From contig NZ_PYON01000006.1 in assembly GCF_003026355.1 (NCBI RefSeq), forward strand, positions 62,001 to 126,000: a stretch of 64,000 bases of DNA, given 5' to 3'. Shown here piece by piece: positions 55,473 through 64,000 of this stretch. Positions within the stretch are counted from its first letter, which is position 1. The number at the start of each line of letters is the position of its first letter. The translations under genes and the position numbers were made by a program. The notes beneath the pieces were generated by a model, which saw only the letters and a list, made by a program, of their open reading frames with translations, did not search any database and was not told the origin of the DNA. Origin of the DNA: Photobacterium kishitanii (lineage in GTDB: Bacteria > Pseudomonadota > Gammaproteobacteria > Enterobacterales > Vibrionaceae).

Positions 55473-56702
55473 CTATTTTACACTAACAAATTCAGGATAA
55501 GCATCAACTCCACAGTCATGTGAGTCCATACCTTCCACCTCTTCATCTTCACTAACACGAATACCGATAGTGAATTTTAGAATCCCCCACACAGCAAGAC
55601 TGGCACCAAATACCCATCCAAAAATAACCGCGGCACCAAATAACTGAGTCATAAATGAAGCATCAGGATTACTCAATGGCACCATCATTAGGCCAAATAA
55701 ACCACATACACCATGGACTGAAATAGCACCTACCGGATCATCAATCTTGATCTTATCGAAACCGATAATACTAAACACCACTAGTGCACCTGAGATACCA
55801 CCAATAGCAACAGAGGCTAATGGCGATGGTGATAATGGATCGGCGGTAATTGCCACCAAACCAGCTAATGCACCATTAAGGATCATGGTTAGATCTGCCT
55901 TACCCCACATAGTTTTACAAACAAGCAGTGCAACAATCGCTCCAGCAGCCGCCGCGGCATTAGTGTTTAAAAATATTTGTCCAACCGCTGAGGCATTCTC
56001 AAAGTCTGACAACATTAACTGTGAACCACCGTTAAAGCCAAACCAACCGAACCACAAAATGAACGTACCTAAAGTGGCTAATGGCATATTTGAACCAGGG
56101 ATCGGATGAACTTCACCGTTTTTACCGTATTTACCTTTTCGTGCCCCAAGAAGTAACACTCCCGCAAATGCAGCAGCAGCACCAGCCATGTGGACAATAC
56201 CTGAACCTGCGAAGTCACTAAAACCAGCTTCGGCAAGGAAACCACCGCCCCATGTCCAATAACCTTCAATCGGGTAAATAAGTCCTGTTAGTACCACTGA
56301 AAATAATAAAAATGACCATAACTTCATTCGCTCAGCAACTGCACCTGATACCACTGACATTGCGGTAGCAACAAAGACAACCTGAAAAAAGAAATCTGAT
56401 TCTAAAGAGTGGTCGGCGCCTTCGGCTTGGGTTCCAATCAGTGCACCAAACGACGGTAACCAGCCGCCAGCACTGTTGTCGACATACATAATGTTATAAC
56501 CGACCAGTAAAAACGTGGTACACGCTATCGCATATAAACAAAAGTTTTTGGTTAATATTTCAGTGGTATTCTTTGAGCGTACGAGGCCAGCTTCTAACAT
56601 TGCAAAACCAGCTGCCATCCACATCACTAATGCACCTGAAATCAAAAAGAAAAATGTATCGAGTGCATAGCGTAATTCAATTACTGTCGTTGATAATTCC
56701 AT
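55473..56702 (-). CDS. amtB: Ammonium transporter
   Basis: Trimeric inner-membrane ammonium channel of 409 residues with 11 predicted helices. The conserved pore His pair is in GSGIVHMAGAAAAF and ISVHGVCGLFG. The Trp/Phe gates (FGWFGFNGGS) are present. It lacks the cleaved signal peptide of E. coli AmtB, beginning MELSTTVIELRYALDT. It follows glnK by 50 bp, the universal glnK-amtB pair, and a good ribosome site AAGGGAAGG precedes the ATG. Confidence 0.97.
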   Translation of the reverse strand: MELSTTVIELRYALDTFFFLISGALVMWMAAGFAMLEAGLVRSKNTTEILTKNFCLYAIACTTFLLVGYNIMYVDNSAGGWLPSFGALIGTQAEGADHSLESDFFFQVVFVATAMSVVSGAVAERMKLWSFLLFSVVLTGLIYPIEGYWTWGGGFLAEAGFSDFAGSGIVHMAGAAAAFAGVLLLGARKGKYGKNGEVHPIPGSNMPLATLGTFILWFGWFGFNGGSQLMLSDFENASAVGQIFLNTNAAAAAGAIVALLVCKTMWGKADLTMILNGALAGLVAITADPLSPSPLASVAIGGISGALVVFSIIGFDKIKIDDPVGAISVHGVCGLFGLMMVPLSNPDASFMTQLFGAAVIFGWVFGASLAVWGILKFTIGIRVSEDEEVEGMDSHDCGVDAYPEFVSVK

Positions 56703-56752
56703 GGTTACCTTCCCTTAATACCTTGCATTAATTATCTTGATTTTCATTGTTG

Positions 56753-57091
56753 TTAAAGTGCTTCTCTATCGACCTCTCCGGTACGAATACGCACAGCATG
56801 TTCAAGGTCATAAACAAAAATTTTACCATCGCCGATTTTTCCGGTTTGAGCGGCTTTGCTGATCGCATCAACAATGTCATCCAAGTTCTCAGCTTGAGTC
56901 GCAATTTCTAATTTTACTTTTGGCAAGAAATCAACTTGATATTCAGCACCACGATAGAGTTCAGTATGTCCTTTTTGACGTCCAAATCCTTTAACCTCTG
57001 ATACTGTCATCCCTTCAACGCCGACATCCGCTAATGCTTCGCGCACATCATCTAATTTAAATGGCTTAATAATCGCATTAATTATTTTCAT
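56753..57091 (-). CDS. glnK: Nitrogen regulatory PII protein GlnK
   Basis: Trimeric PII signal protein of 112 residues. The T-loop carries the uridylylated Y51 in TELYRGAEYQVDFLPK. PKVKLEIAT and GKIGDGKIFV are typical ATP/2-oxoglutarate-binding stretches. By position before amtB it is GlnK, which blocks AmtB when nitrogen is plentiful. AAGGGG precedes the ATG. Upstream lie a sigma-54-like promoter and an NtrC-type palindrome. Confidence 0.95.
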   Translation of the reverse strand: MKIINAIIKPFKLDDVREALADVGVEGMTVSEVKGFGRQKGHTELYRGAEYQVDFLPKVKLEIATQAENLDDIVDAISKAAQTGKIGDGKIFVYDLEHAVRIRTGEVDREAL

Positions 57092-57139
57092 GATTTACCC
57101 CTTAGCCTCAATATCTGTTCCCGTTATGATTAAACAACA

Positions 57140-57156
57140 AACAATCATCATGCCAA
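57140..57156 (-). promoter_or_regulatory. Sigma-54-type promoter of glnK-amtB
   Basis: On the minus strand TTGGCATGATGATTGTT matches TTGGCACG-N4-TTGCW except for C to T in the -24 element and GC to GT in the -12 element. It would give a start about 37 bases before the glnK ATG. The -12 mismatch is a weakness. Confidence 0.6.
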
Positions 57157-57210
57157 GTATTTAAGTAACTGTTTAATATTGTCATTTTAAAACCATCACC
57201 GTAGAACGAA

Positions 57211-57241
57211 AAAAGGCTGCACCATATAGGTGCAGCCTTTT
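57211..57241 (-). terminator. Terminator of yacL that contains an NtrC-type site
   Basis: The stem AAAAGGCTGCACC/GGTGCAGCCTTTT with a 5-base loop and a T-run on the minus strand ends yacL. Inside it TGCACC-ATATA-GGTGCA (57218-57234) is a perfect match to the NtrC consensus TGCACC-N5-GGTGCA. The centre lies about 98 bp before the expected glnK start point, a normal enhancer distance. Confidence 0.85.
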
Positions 57242-57283
57242 CACTGTAATGTGGCATTTAAGTGCTACTGATAAATAACCCGA

Positions 57284-57652
57284 TTAAAAACGGATCACAA
57301 ATGCTCGCCAAGCAGCCAATGCTTGCGCTAAATCTTCAAAACCACATACCGACATGCTTTCTTCATCATAAAAATGCAGATCTTCTTCAAAATCTTCATC
57401 TTCTTCAGAAAACAAACAGTTAGCTTGAACTAAAGCCTCGTTATCTTGTAAACATAACGTCAGCTCTTCACCCATTAAGCGCCACTCTTTAGTACTATTT
57501 TTCAATGTACTAAGTTGCTCCATTACCATATCTATTTTTTCGACATCCTTGCCTAGCTCGTCAATGATCCAATGGCCTAATACTTCATGTCCCATTGAAA
57601 AAATGGCATGATAACTACCGTCCAAGGTATTTTTTTTAAATTCGTAATCCAT
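57284..57652 (-). CDS. yacL: UPF0231 family protein YacL
   Basis: A 122-residue acidic cytosolic protein of unknown function. MDYEF at the start, [10 protein letters not shown] and [21 protein letters not shown] near the end match E. coli YacL. A run of Glu and Asp (about 82-95) precedes the last motif. In E. coli it lies directly after acnB; here the glycerate cassette is in between. Confidence 0.93.
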   Translation of the reverse strand: MDYEFKKNTLDGSYHAIFSMGHEVLGHWIIDELGKDVEKIDMVMEQLSTLKNSTKEWRLMGEELTLCLQDNEALVQANCLFSEEDEDFEEDLHFYDEESMSVCGFEDLAQALAAWRAFVIRF

Positions 57653-57746
57653 ACCTTTAGTACCCCATCTATGATCATCTTAGTTGTTAACTGCTACACT
57701 GCCAGCAGAATGCGCTTGGCGCCCATTGTCAGGATCTCTCACTAAA

Positions 57747-58904
57747 ATGCAACTCAATACCACTATTGCTCGACAAATCGTCGCTCGTACTATGAAAATA
57801 ATTAAGCATTCAGTGAATGTGATGGATAGTGATGGCCGGATTATTGGTTCTGGCGATCCAAAGCGTCTCAATCAAAAACATGATGGCGCTATTTTGGCGC
57901 TTAACAATCACCATGTAATAGAAATAGATCACGCCACTGCGCAGCAATTACAAGGTGTCAAACCAGGGATCAACCTACCGATTATATTTCAACAACAAGC
58001 AATCGGCGTGGTTGGGATCTCAGGTGATCCCGATGAAGTGCGCAACTATGGCGAATTAGTCAAAATGACCGCCGAACTCATTATCGAGCAAGCGGCTTTA
58101 ATGACCCAAGTTGAATGGCATAAACGCCACCGTGAAGAACTGGTGATGCAGTTAATCAATGATACCAATTTAGATGATATCCAATTGATAACCATTGCTG
58201 AACGACTAGAAATACAGCTAGAGCAACCGCGAATTGCAACTATCATCAAAGTGTTACCTCAAGATGGCGAAGCTTTTTCTTTAGAAAACTTACAGCATTT
58301 AGTCCACCTACTAGAATATCCAGAACGGGATAACTTAGTCGCAATTAGTTCAGTGTCTCGCAATGAAGTAGTAGTACTTAAACCAATCACTATCAATAGC
58401 CAGGGTTGGTCACGGGATCTCGAACAAAAACGGGTTTATAAACTGCTTAAACGCATCGGCAAAGACGCTAACTACAGTATTAAGATCGCTCTTGGCGATT
58501 ATTTCCCTACTATTCACGGCCTCGCACAATCTTATTTAACCGCCACTGCCACTATGGAAGCCGCTCTCAATAGTAATCAATATGCTCAACAGCAGGTATT
58601 CTTTTACCAAGATCATATTCTGCCGGTGTTACTCAATAAAATAAAAGCGGAGCCTTGGCGTTATCAACAATTGCAATCTCCGCTTGATAAACTGAAACAA
58701 CACGATCCCCGTGGCACCTTAGTTAAAACTCTCACTGCATTTTTTGATCAGAATTGTGATTTAGCTCAAACATGCCAAGTACTACATATTCACCGTAATA
58801 CGCTTCGATACCGACTCGATAAAATAGAACAACAAACAAACTTAGAAATCAATAAGATAAGTGATATCACGCGCTTATATTTAGCGATAATTAGTCAGTC
58901 ATAA
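57747..58904 (+). CDS. cdaR: Sugar diacid / glycerate utilisation regulator CdaR
   Basis: Transcription regulator of 385 residues, the same as E. coli CdaR, which activates genes for D-glucarate, D-galactarate and D-glycerate use. The N-terminal diacid-recognition domain shows ARQIVARTMKIIKHSVNVMD and GRIIGSGDPKR. The C-terminal PucR-type HTH shows VLHIHRNTLRYRLDKIE. The ATG at 57747 was chosen; the frame is open 21 residues further but overlaps the yacL promoter region. It is divergent from yacL by 94 bp and precedes the permease and kinase genes. Confidence 0.94.
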   Translation: MQLNTTIARQIVARTMKIIKHSVNVMDSDGRIIGSGDPKRLNQKHDGAILALNNHHVIEIDHATAQQLQGVKPGINLPIIFQQQAIGVVGISGDPDEVRNYGELVKMTAELIIEQAALMTQVEWHKRHREELVMQLINDTNLDDIQLITIAERLEIQLEQPRIATIIKVLPQDGEAFSLENLQHLVHLLEYPERDNLVAISSVSRNEVVVLKPITINSQGWSRDLEQKRVYKLLKRIGKDANYSIKIALGDYFPTIHGLAQSYLTATATMEAALNSNQYAQQQVFFYQDHILPVLLNKIKAEPWRYQQLQSPLDKLKQHDPRGTLVKTLTAFFDQNCDLAQTCQVLHIHRNTLRYRLDKIEQQTNLEINKISDITRLYLAIISQS

Positions 58905-58914
58905 TTCACTAACT

Positions 58915-58930
58915 TTGTGCATTTGCACAA
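58915..58930. promoter_or_regulatory. Palindrome upstream of permease gene, candidate CdaR site
   Basis: TTGTGCA-TT-TGCACAA is a perfect 7-bp inverted repeat 10 bp after the cdaR stop and 103 bp before the permease start. It fits an activator site for the permease-kinase operon. That CdaR binds it is inference. Confidence 0.45.
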
Positions 58931-59033
58931 TTTACAACCGCAATAACAACTCTTTATTTGTTAATTTGCCTAAAGCTTCTACTTTCAAAATTCACTACAG
59001 TGCAGCCATCTTAACTTTTCACTGGAATGGAAC

Positions 59034-60299
59034 ATGGTTGAAGTATCCACCCTTGGTGCACTTACGGCACTGATCGTCGCAATCGGACTGATCTTAAAAC
59101 GCGTACCACCCGCTTATGGCATGATCGTCGGCGCTCTGGTTGGTGGTATTGTCGGTGGTATATCTTTAACCGATACCGTGACCATGATGATTGGTGGTGC
59201 ACAAGGCATTGTCACCGCAGTATTACGAATTTTAGCTGCTGGTGTCTTAGCTGGCGTGTTAATTGAATCTGGTGCCGCCACCTCTATTGCTGAAACGATT
59301 GTTAAAAAAGTCGGTGAAACACGAGCATTACTCGCCCTTGCTATTGCGACCATGATCCTTACTGCGGTAGGGGTATTTGTTGACGTTGCCGTTATTACTG
59401 TCGCTCCGATTGCTTTAGCAATTGCCCGTCGCGCTGATCTATCAAAAATGGCGATCTTGCTCGCCATGGTTGGCGGCGGTAAAGCGGGTAACGTAATGTC
59501 ACCCAATCCAAACTCAATTGCAGCAGCAGATGCGTTTCATGTACCACTGACATCGGTTATGGCCGCTGGTGTTATTCCTGGTCTATGTGGAATGCTATTT
59601 GCCTACTTTATTGCTAAAAAATTAGTGAATAAAGGCAGTAAAGTTCAAGCTCATGAAGTGATTGATGTTGATTTAAGCCGCTTACCCTCTTTTGCTACCG
59701 CGATTGTCGCACCACTGGTTGCGATCGCATTATTAGCCCTACGTCCAATTGCTGGTATTAATGTTGATCCACTGATTGCGTTACCTTTAGGTGGCTTGAT
59801 GGGAGCGATTGCAATGAAGCGTTTCCGTGATACTAACCACTTTGCGGTATCGGGATTAAATCGTATGGCGCCAGTGGCAGTAATGTTACTTGGTACTGGT
59901 ACTCTAGCCGGCATTATTGCCAACTCAGGTTTAAAAACAGGCTTAATTGACGTTCTAACAGCATCCGGTTTACCGTCTTACTTACTTGCGCCAATTTCAG
60001 GTGCGATGATGTCGTTAGCAACAGCATCAACCACCGCCGGTACTGCAGTGGCATCAAGTGTCTTTAGTCACACTATTTTAGAATTAGGTGTACCAGCAAT
60101 TGCAGGTGCTGCGATGATCCATGCTGGTGCGACAGTGTTTGACCATATGCCGCACGGTAGCTTCTTCCACGCAACCGGTGGTTCGGTTCACATGGACATG
60201 CATGAACGTTTAAAACTGATCCCTTATGAAACAGCCGTCGGCTTAATGATAGCGACAGTATCAACCCTTATCTTTGGTGTATTTGGCTTCACAATTTAA
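59034..60299 (+). CDS. GntP-family permease, probable glycerate/sugar acid importer
   Basis: Inner-membrane transporter of 421 residues with about 12 hydrophobic helices, GntP family (gluconate and related sugar acids). Typical traits are GVFVDVAVITVAPIALAIA, GGGKAGNVMSPNPNSIAAA and HAGATVFDHMPHGSFFHATGG. Its neighbours, CdaR and a glycerate kinase 15 bp downstream, point to D-glycerate as substrate. A dicarboxylic sugar acid is less likely, as no dehydratase or aldolase gene is present. Confidence 0.9.
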   Translation: MVEVSTLGALTALIVAIGLILKRVPPAYGMIVGALVGGIVGGISLTDTVTMMIGGAQGIVTAVLRILAAGVLAGVLIESGAATSIAETIVKKVGETRALLALAIATMILTAVGVFVDVAVITVAPIALAIARRADLSKMAILLAMVGGGKAGNVMSPNPNSIAAADAFHVPLTSVMAAGVIPGLCGMLFAYFIAKKLVNKGSKVQAHEVIDVDLSRLPSFATAIVAPLVAIALLALRPIAGINVDPLIALPLGGLMGAIAMKRFRDTNHFAVSGLNRMAPVAVMLLGTGTLAGIIANSGLKTGLIDVLTASGLPSYLLAPISGAMMSLATASTTAGTAVASSVFSHTILELGVPAIAGAAMIHAGATVFDHMPHGSFFHATGGSVHMDMHERLKLIPYETAVGLMIATVSTLIFGVFGFTI

Positions 60300-60314
60300 C
60301 AAGGCTGATTGATT

Positions 60315-61448
60315 ATGAAAATTATTATTGCTCCTGACTCATACAAAGAAAGCCTGACCGCAATGGAAGTGGCTACCGCGATTGAAGCCGGTTTTCGTCA
60401 AGTAATGCCGAATGCTGAATACATTAAGCTACCAATGGCTGATGGCGGTGAAGGCACTGTCCAATCCTTGATTGATGCCAGTAACGGCACAATTGTTCAT
60501 CATCCAGTGACCGGGCCTTTAGGCGAACAAGTACAAGGCTTTTTCGGCATTATGGGTAACGGTAAAACAGCAGTAATAGAAATGGCAGCAGCATCAGGAT
60601 TACACCTTGTTAGTCCTGAGCAACGTAACCCAATGCTTACCACCAGCTATGGTACTGGTGAGTTGATCTTAGCTGCGCTTGAGCAAGGGGTTGAACACAT
60701 TATTGTCGGTATCGGTGGCAGCGCCACTAATGACGGTGGTATCGGTATGGCACAGGCACTTGGCGTGCAACTGTTAGACAATAACGGCCAATCTTTGGGT
60801 TTTGGTGGTCAAGCTCTAGCACAGCTAGCAACGATAGATATCAGCCACATCGATCCGCGTCTAGCAACCATCAAACTTGAAGTAGCATGCGATGTTGATA
60901 ACCCTCTTTGTGGTGCAAAGGGAGCCTCTGCGGTATTTGGCCCCCAGAAAGGTGCGACGCCTGCAATGGTTACCGAACTCGATCAAAATTTAGCTCACTA
61001 TGCCGCTATTATTGAACGCGATTTAGCGATTGATGTTAAACATATGGCGGGAGCGGGTGCTGCTGGCGGTATGGGGGCGGCGCTATTAGGTTTATTTAAA
61101 GCCCAATTACGCTCAGGGATCGAGATAGTGATCGATGCGGTTAACTTAGACGCGATAGTCAAAGATGCCGATCTAGTGATCACTGGCGAAGGCCGTATTG
61201 ATAGCCAAACTATTCACGGTAAAACGCCCATTGGTGTCGCTCGCGCAGCCAAGAAATTTAATAAGCCAGTGATCGGTATTGCTGGTTGTTTAAGCCAAGA
61301 TTGTGGTGTGGTTTATGAGCATGGAATTGATGCCGTATTTAGCGTTGTTCCAGCTGCAATTAGCCTAGAACAAGCCTTTAAAGACGCTGCGATCAATGTT
61401 GAATTAACCGCACGTAATGTCGCTGCAATGTATTGTTTAGGCCGTTAA
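60315..61448 (+). CDS. garK: Glycerate 2-kinase, type I (GarK/GlxK)
   Basis: Phosphorylates D-glycerate to 2-phosphoglycerate with ATP, feeding lower glycolysis. It has 377 residues. KIIIAPDSYKESLTAMEVA at the start, LPMADGGEGTVQSL, GIGGSATNDGG and LVITGEGRIDSQTIHGK are the family motifs. The ATG at 60315 was chosen over a TTG at 60309. It is the last gene of the permease-kinase operon and is ended by a terminator shared with acnB. garK and glxK are paralogues in E. coli; the cdaR context favours garK. Confidence 0.93.
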   Translation: MKIIIAPDSYKESLTAMEVATAIEAGFRQVMPNAEYIKLPMADGGEGTVQSLIDASNGTIVHHPVTGPLGEQVQGFFGIMGNGKTAVIEMAAASGLHLVSPEQRNPMLTTSYGTGELILAALEQGVEHIIVGIGGSATNDGGIGMAQALGVQLLDNNGQSLGFGGQALAQLATIDISHIDPRLATIKLEVACDVDNPLCGAKGASAVFGPQKGATPAMVTELDQNLAHYAAIIERDLAIDVKHMAGAGAAGGMGAALLGLFKAQLRSGIEIVIDAVNLDAIVKDADLVITGEGRIDSQTIHGKTPIGVARAAKKFNKPVIGIAGCLSQDCGVVYEHGIDAVFSVVPAAISLEQAFKDAAINVELTARNVAAMYCLGR

Positions 61449-61483
61449 TCGACATATTCGCTAATATTTACATTCAGCCAATA

Positions 61484-61513
61484 AAAACGCCGCGAATATT
61501 CGCGGCGTTTTTT
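61484..61513. terminator. Shared terminator of garK and acnB
   Basis: A perfect palindrome centred at 61497, AACGCCGCGAAT followed at once by its complement, is flanked by A and T runs. It works for both convergent genes. Confidence 0.92.
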
Positions 61514-61535
61514 ATAACACTAATAGCAACGTCAA

Positions 61536-64000
61536 TTAGACCGGCTGCTGAATAATGACCTCATCAGCTTTATTAGTGTAATCAGCCATGCGATCAAAAT
61601 TTAGATAGCGATAAGTATCAGCGGCAGTTGCATCAATTTGCTTAGCATAAGTTAGGTATTCATCCATGGTTGGAATGCGACCTAAAATGGCACCTACTGC
61701 TGCTAATTCCGCTGATGATAAGTACACATTAGCGCCATTACCTAAACGGTTAGGGAAGTTACGGGTTGAAGTCGACATCACCGTTGCTTTGTCTTTTACG
61801 CGTGCTTGGTTACCCATACACAATGAGCACCCAGGAGTTTCAACTCGTACCCCAGCACGACCAAAAATACCGTAATAACCTTCTTCGATCAGTTGATCAC
61901 GATCCATCTTAGTTGGCGGTGCAACCCATAAACGGGTATCTAATTGACCACCAAATTTTTCTAACAATTTACCCGCGGCACGAAAATGACCAATGTTAGT
62001 CATACATGAACCAATAAAGACTTCATCAATCGCAGTACCTGCAACATCGGAAAGTAAACGCGCATCATCAGGATCGTTTGGCGCACATAAAATAGGCTCT
62101 TTAATATCCGCCAGATCGATCTCAATCACATGCGCATATTCAGCATCTTTATCTGCGCTCATTAGCTCAGGATTAGCTAACCACTCTTGCATCGCTGTAA
62201 CACGACGCTCAATAGTACGGCGATCACCATAGCCTTCAGCGATCATCCATTTCAGCATCACGATATTTGAATTTAAATATTCAGTGATTGATTCAGGTGA
62301 CAATTTCACCGTACAACCTGCGGCACTGCGCTCCGCCGATGCATCTGAAAGTTCAAATGCTTGCTCAACGGATAGATGCTCGACCCCTTCGATCTCAAGT
62401 ACACGCCCTGAGAATTCATTGATCTTGCCAGATTTTTCAACCGTTAATAGCCCTTGCTGAATCGCAAAATAAGGAATTGCATGCACTAAATCACGTAGTG
62501 TGATCCCTGCTTGCATCTCACCTTTAAAGCGCACCAAAATAGATTCTGGCATATCCAGCGGCATCACTCCTGTTGCAGCAGCAAACGCCACCAAACCAGA
62601 ACCGGCAGGGAATGAAATACCTAATGGGAAACGGGTATGTGAATCACCGCCAGTACCGACAGTATCTGGCAATAACATCCGGTTAAGCCATGAATGGATC
62701 ACGCCATCTTTAGGGCGCAACGCCACGCCACCACGATTCATAATAAAATCAGGCAAGGTATGGTGAGTATTGACATCAATCGGTTTTGGATAAGCCGAAG
62801 TATGACAAAAAGATTGCATAGTAAGATCGGCAGAAAAACCTAAACACGCTAAATCTTTAAGCTCATCACGGGTCATTGGGCCAGTAGTATCTTGCGAACC
62901 AACCGTGGTCATTTTCGGCTCACAGTAAGTGCCAGGGCGAACGCCTTCAACACCACAGGCTTTACCAACCATCTTCTGGGCTAAGGTATACCCTTTACCG
63001 CTGTCTTCAACCGCAACGGGGCGACGGAACACATCAGAGGTAGGTAAGTTCAATGCTTGACGGGCACGATCTGTTAAACCACGACCAATGATCAATGGAA
63101 TTCGACCACCAGCACGCACTTCATCAATCAGAACATCGGTTTTAAGTTTAAAGGTTGATACTAATTCATCGCTACCGTGACGACGTACTTCACCTTTAAA
63201 TGGATAGACATCAATCACATCACCCATCGCAAGCTTAGTAACATCAACTTCAATCGGCAGTGCACCAGCATCTTCCATGGTATTAAAGAAGATCGGTGCG
63301 ATCTTACCGCCAAGCACATAGCCACCGGCGCGCTTATTAGGTACATAAGGGATATCATCCCCCATAAACCACAGTACTGAGTTAGTCGCCGACTTACGCG
63401 AAGAACCCGTACCAACCACATCACCAACATAAACCAGCTGATGACCTAGCTGTTTTAGCGCGTCAATTTGAGTAATTGGACCAATAGTGCCAGCTTGATC
63501 TGGGGTGATCCCTTCACGCTCAATTTTCAACATTGCTAATGCGTGCAGTGGAATATCTGGTCGCGACCATGCATCCGGCGCAGGAGATAAGTCATCGGTA
63601 TTAGTTTCACCGGTGACCTTAAAAACAGTTAAGGTAATTTTTTCAGCAAGAGCAGGTTTAGATAAGAACCACTCGGCATCAGCCCAAGACTGCAGCACTT
63701 GCTCGGCAAAAGCATTGCCTGATTTGGCTTTTTGCTCAACATCATAAAATGAATCAAACATCAGTAATGTATGTGATAACGCCGTCACTGCAATTGGGGC
63801 CAGTTCAGCATCATCAAGTAATGCAATCAACGGCTCAATATTATAACCACCTTGCATAGTGCCTAATAATTGCGCCGCTTTTGCTTTGCTAACCAATGGC
63901 GATTGGGTCTCGCCAGTCGTGATCGCAGCTAGAAAACCGGCCTTAACATAAGCGGCCTCATCGACTCCCGGTGGGATACGGTTTTCTAATAAATCCAGTA
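61536..64000 (-). CDS. acnB: Aconitate hydratase B, 5' end cut by window edge
   Basis: TCA-cycle enzyme interconverting citrate and isocitrate through aconitate. The frame is open to the right edge, giving about 820 of an expected 865 residues; by alignment to E. coli AcnB only about the first 45 are missing. The HEAT-like N-terminal part shows [11 protein letters not shown] and [13 protein letters not shown]. Then come [21 protein letters not shown], and the 4Fe-4S cysteines in [16 protein letters not shown] and the C-x2-C of [11 protein letters not shown]. An apparent start at 63896 is only an internal codon. yacL, normally next to it, lies 3.9 kb away behind the glycerate cassette. Confidence 0.96.
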   Translation of the reverse strand, partial: LDLLENRIPPGVDEAAYVKAGFLAAITTGETQSPLVSKAKAAQLLGTMQGGYNIEPLIALLDDAELAPIAVTALSHTLLMFDSFYDVEQKAKSGNAFAEQVLQSWADAEWFLSKPALAEKITLTVFKVTGETNTDDLSPAPDAWSRPDIPLHALAMLKIEREGITPDQAGTIGPITQIDALKQLGHQLVYVGDVVGTGSSRKSATNSVLWFMGDDIPYVPNKRAGGYVLGGKIAPIFFNTMEDAGALPIEVDVTKLAMGDVIDVYPFKGEVRRHGSDELVSTFKLKTDVLIDEVRAGGRIPLIIGRGLTDRARQALNLPTSDVFRRPVAVEDSGKGYTLAQKMVGKACGVEGVRPGTYCEPKMTTVGSQDTTGPMTRDELKDLACLGFSADLTMQSFCHTSAYPKPIDVNTHHTLPDFIMNRGGVALRPKDGVIHSWLNRMLLPDTVGTGGDSHTRFPLGISFPAGSGLVAFAAATGVMPLDMPESILVRFKGEMQAGITLRDLVHAIPYFAIQQGLLTVEKSGKINEFSGRVLEIEGVEHLSVEQAFELSDASAERSAAGCTVKLSPESITEYLNSNIVMLKWMIAEGYGDRRTIERRVTAMQEWLANPELMSADKDAEYAHVIEIDLADIKEPILCAPNDPDDARLLSDVAGTAIDEVFIGSCMTNIGHFRAAGKLLEKFGGQLDTRLWVAPPTKMDRDQLIEEGYYGIFGRAGVRVETPGCSLCMGNQARVKDKATVMSTSTRNFPNRLGNGANVYLSSAELAAVGAILGRIPTMDEYLTYAKQIDATAADTYRYLNFDRMADYTNKADEVIIQQPV

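Noticed and set aside
63896..64000. Reading acnB as starting at 63896
   Set aside because: The frame continues to the window edge with clear AcnB sequence ([20 protein letters not shown]), so the real start lies outside.

Overview
The window is chromosomal DNA of a gammaproteobacterium of the family Vibrionaceae, most likely a Photobacterium or close relative. The evidence is gene content and order: a LuxR/HapR/LitR-type quorum regulator beside hpt, DksA, PilT/PilU beside yggS-proC-yggT-yggU, and a glnK-amtB / FbpABC / acnB neighbourhood. The DNA is moderately AT-rich. This placement rests on recognising protein families and synteny from memory, not on a database search.

Layout. 0-2.1 kb: pgk (cut by the window edge) and epd, both on the minus strand. 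2.1-15.4 kb: an accessory block between epd and tkt, which I would expect to lie close together. It holds a DUF2333 protein, a cold-shock protein, an OafA-type acyltransferase with an SGNH domain, a YgiW-like OB-fold protein with a two-component system, a YiaY-type alcohol dehydrogenase, an AT-rich glycerophosphodiesterase-MFS operon, and small secreted or orphan proteins, including a 27-codon ORF too short for usual gene calling. 15.4-34.7 kb: a core block, tkt, metK, sprT, rsmE, gshB, yqgE, ruvX, pilU/pilT (minus), yggS, proC, yggT, yggU, rdgB, hemW, then yggN-like, glsB and trmB (minus), mutY, an exported MTA/SAH nucleosidase, and yggX. 34.8-35.9 kb: eight tRNA genes in a partly duplicated Phe-Asn-Thr array with a stringent-type promoter and a terminator, followed by seven copies of an 8-bp repeat that resembles a tRNA T-arm. 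36-51 kb: a second core block, mrcB and hrpB (minus), sfsA, dksA, gluQ, pcnB, folK, panB, panC, yadGH (minus), can, hpt (minus), litR. 51.4-57.7 kb: the iron(III) transporter fbpABC, amtB, glnK and yacL, all minus. 57.7-64 kb: a glycerate-use cassette (cdaR, GntP-family permease, glycerate kinase) lying between yacL and acnB; acnB runs off the right edge.

How the parts connect. Central carbon metabolism (pgk, epd, tkt, acnB), methyl and thiol metabolism (metK, gshB, mtn, folK, panBC), RNA modification (rsmE, trmB, gluQ, pcnB) and cell-wall synthesis (mrcB) are ordinary housekeeping. Regulation visible in the DNA includes a MetJ-like operator before metK, a Fur box before fbpA, and a sigma-54-like promoter before glnK. 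The yacL terminator stem contains a perfect NtrC-type palindrome placed as an enhancer for glnK. A palindrome lies upstream of the CdaR-linked permease, and LuxR-like half sites precede litR. No insertion sequences, CRISPR arrays, rRNA genes or prophage genes were seen.
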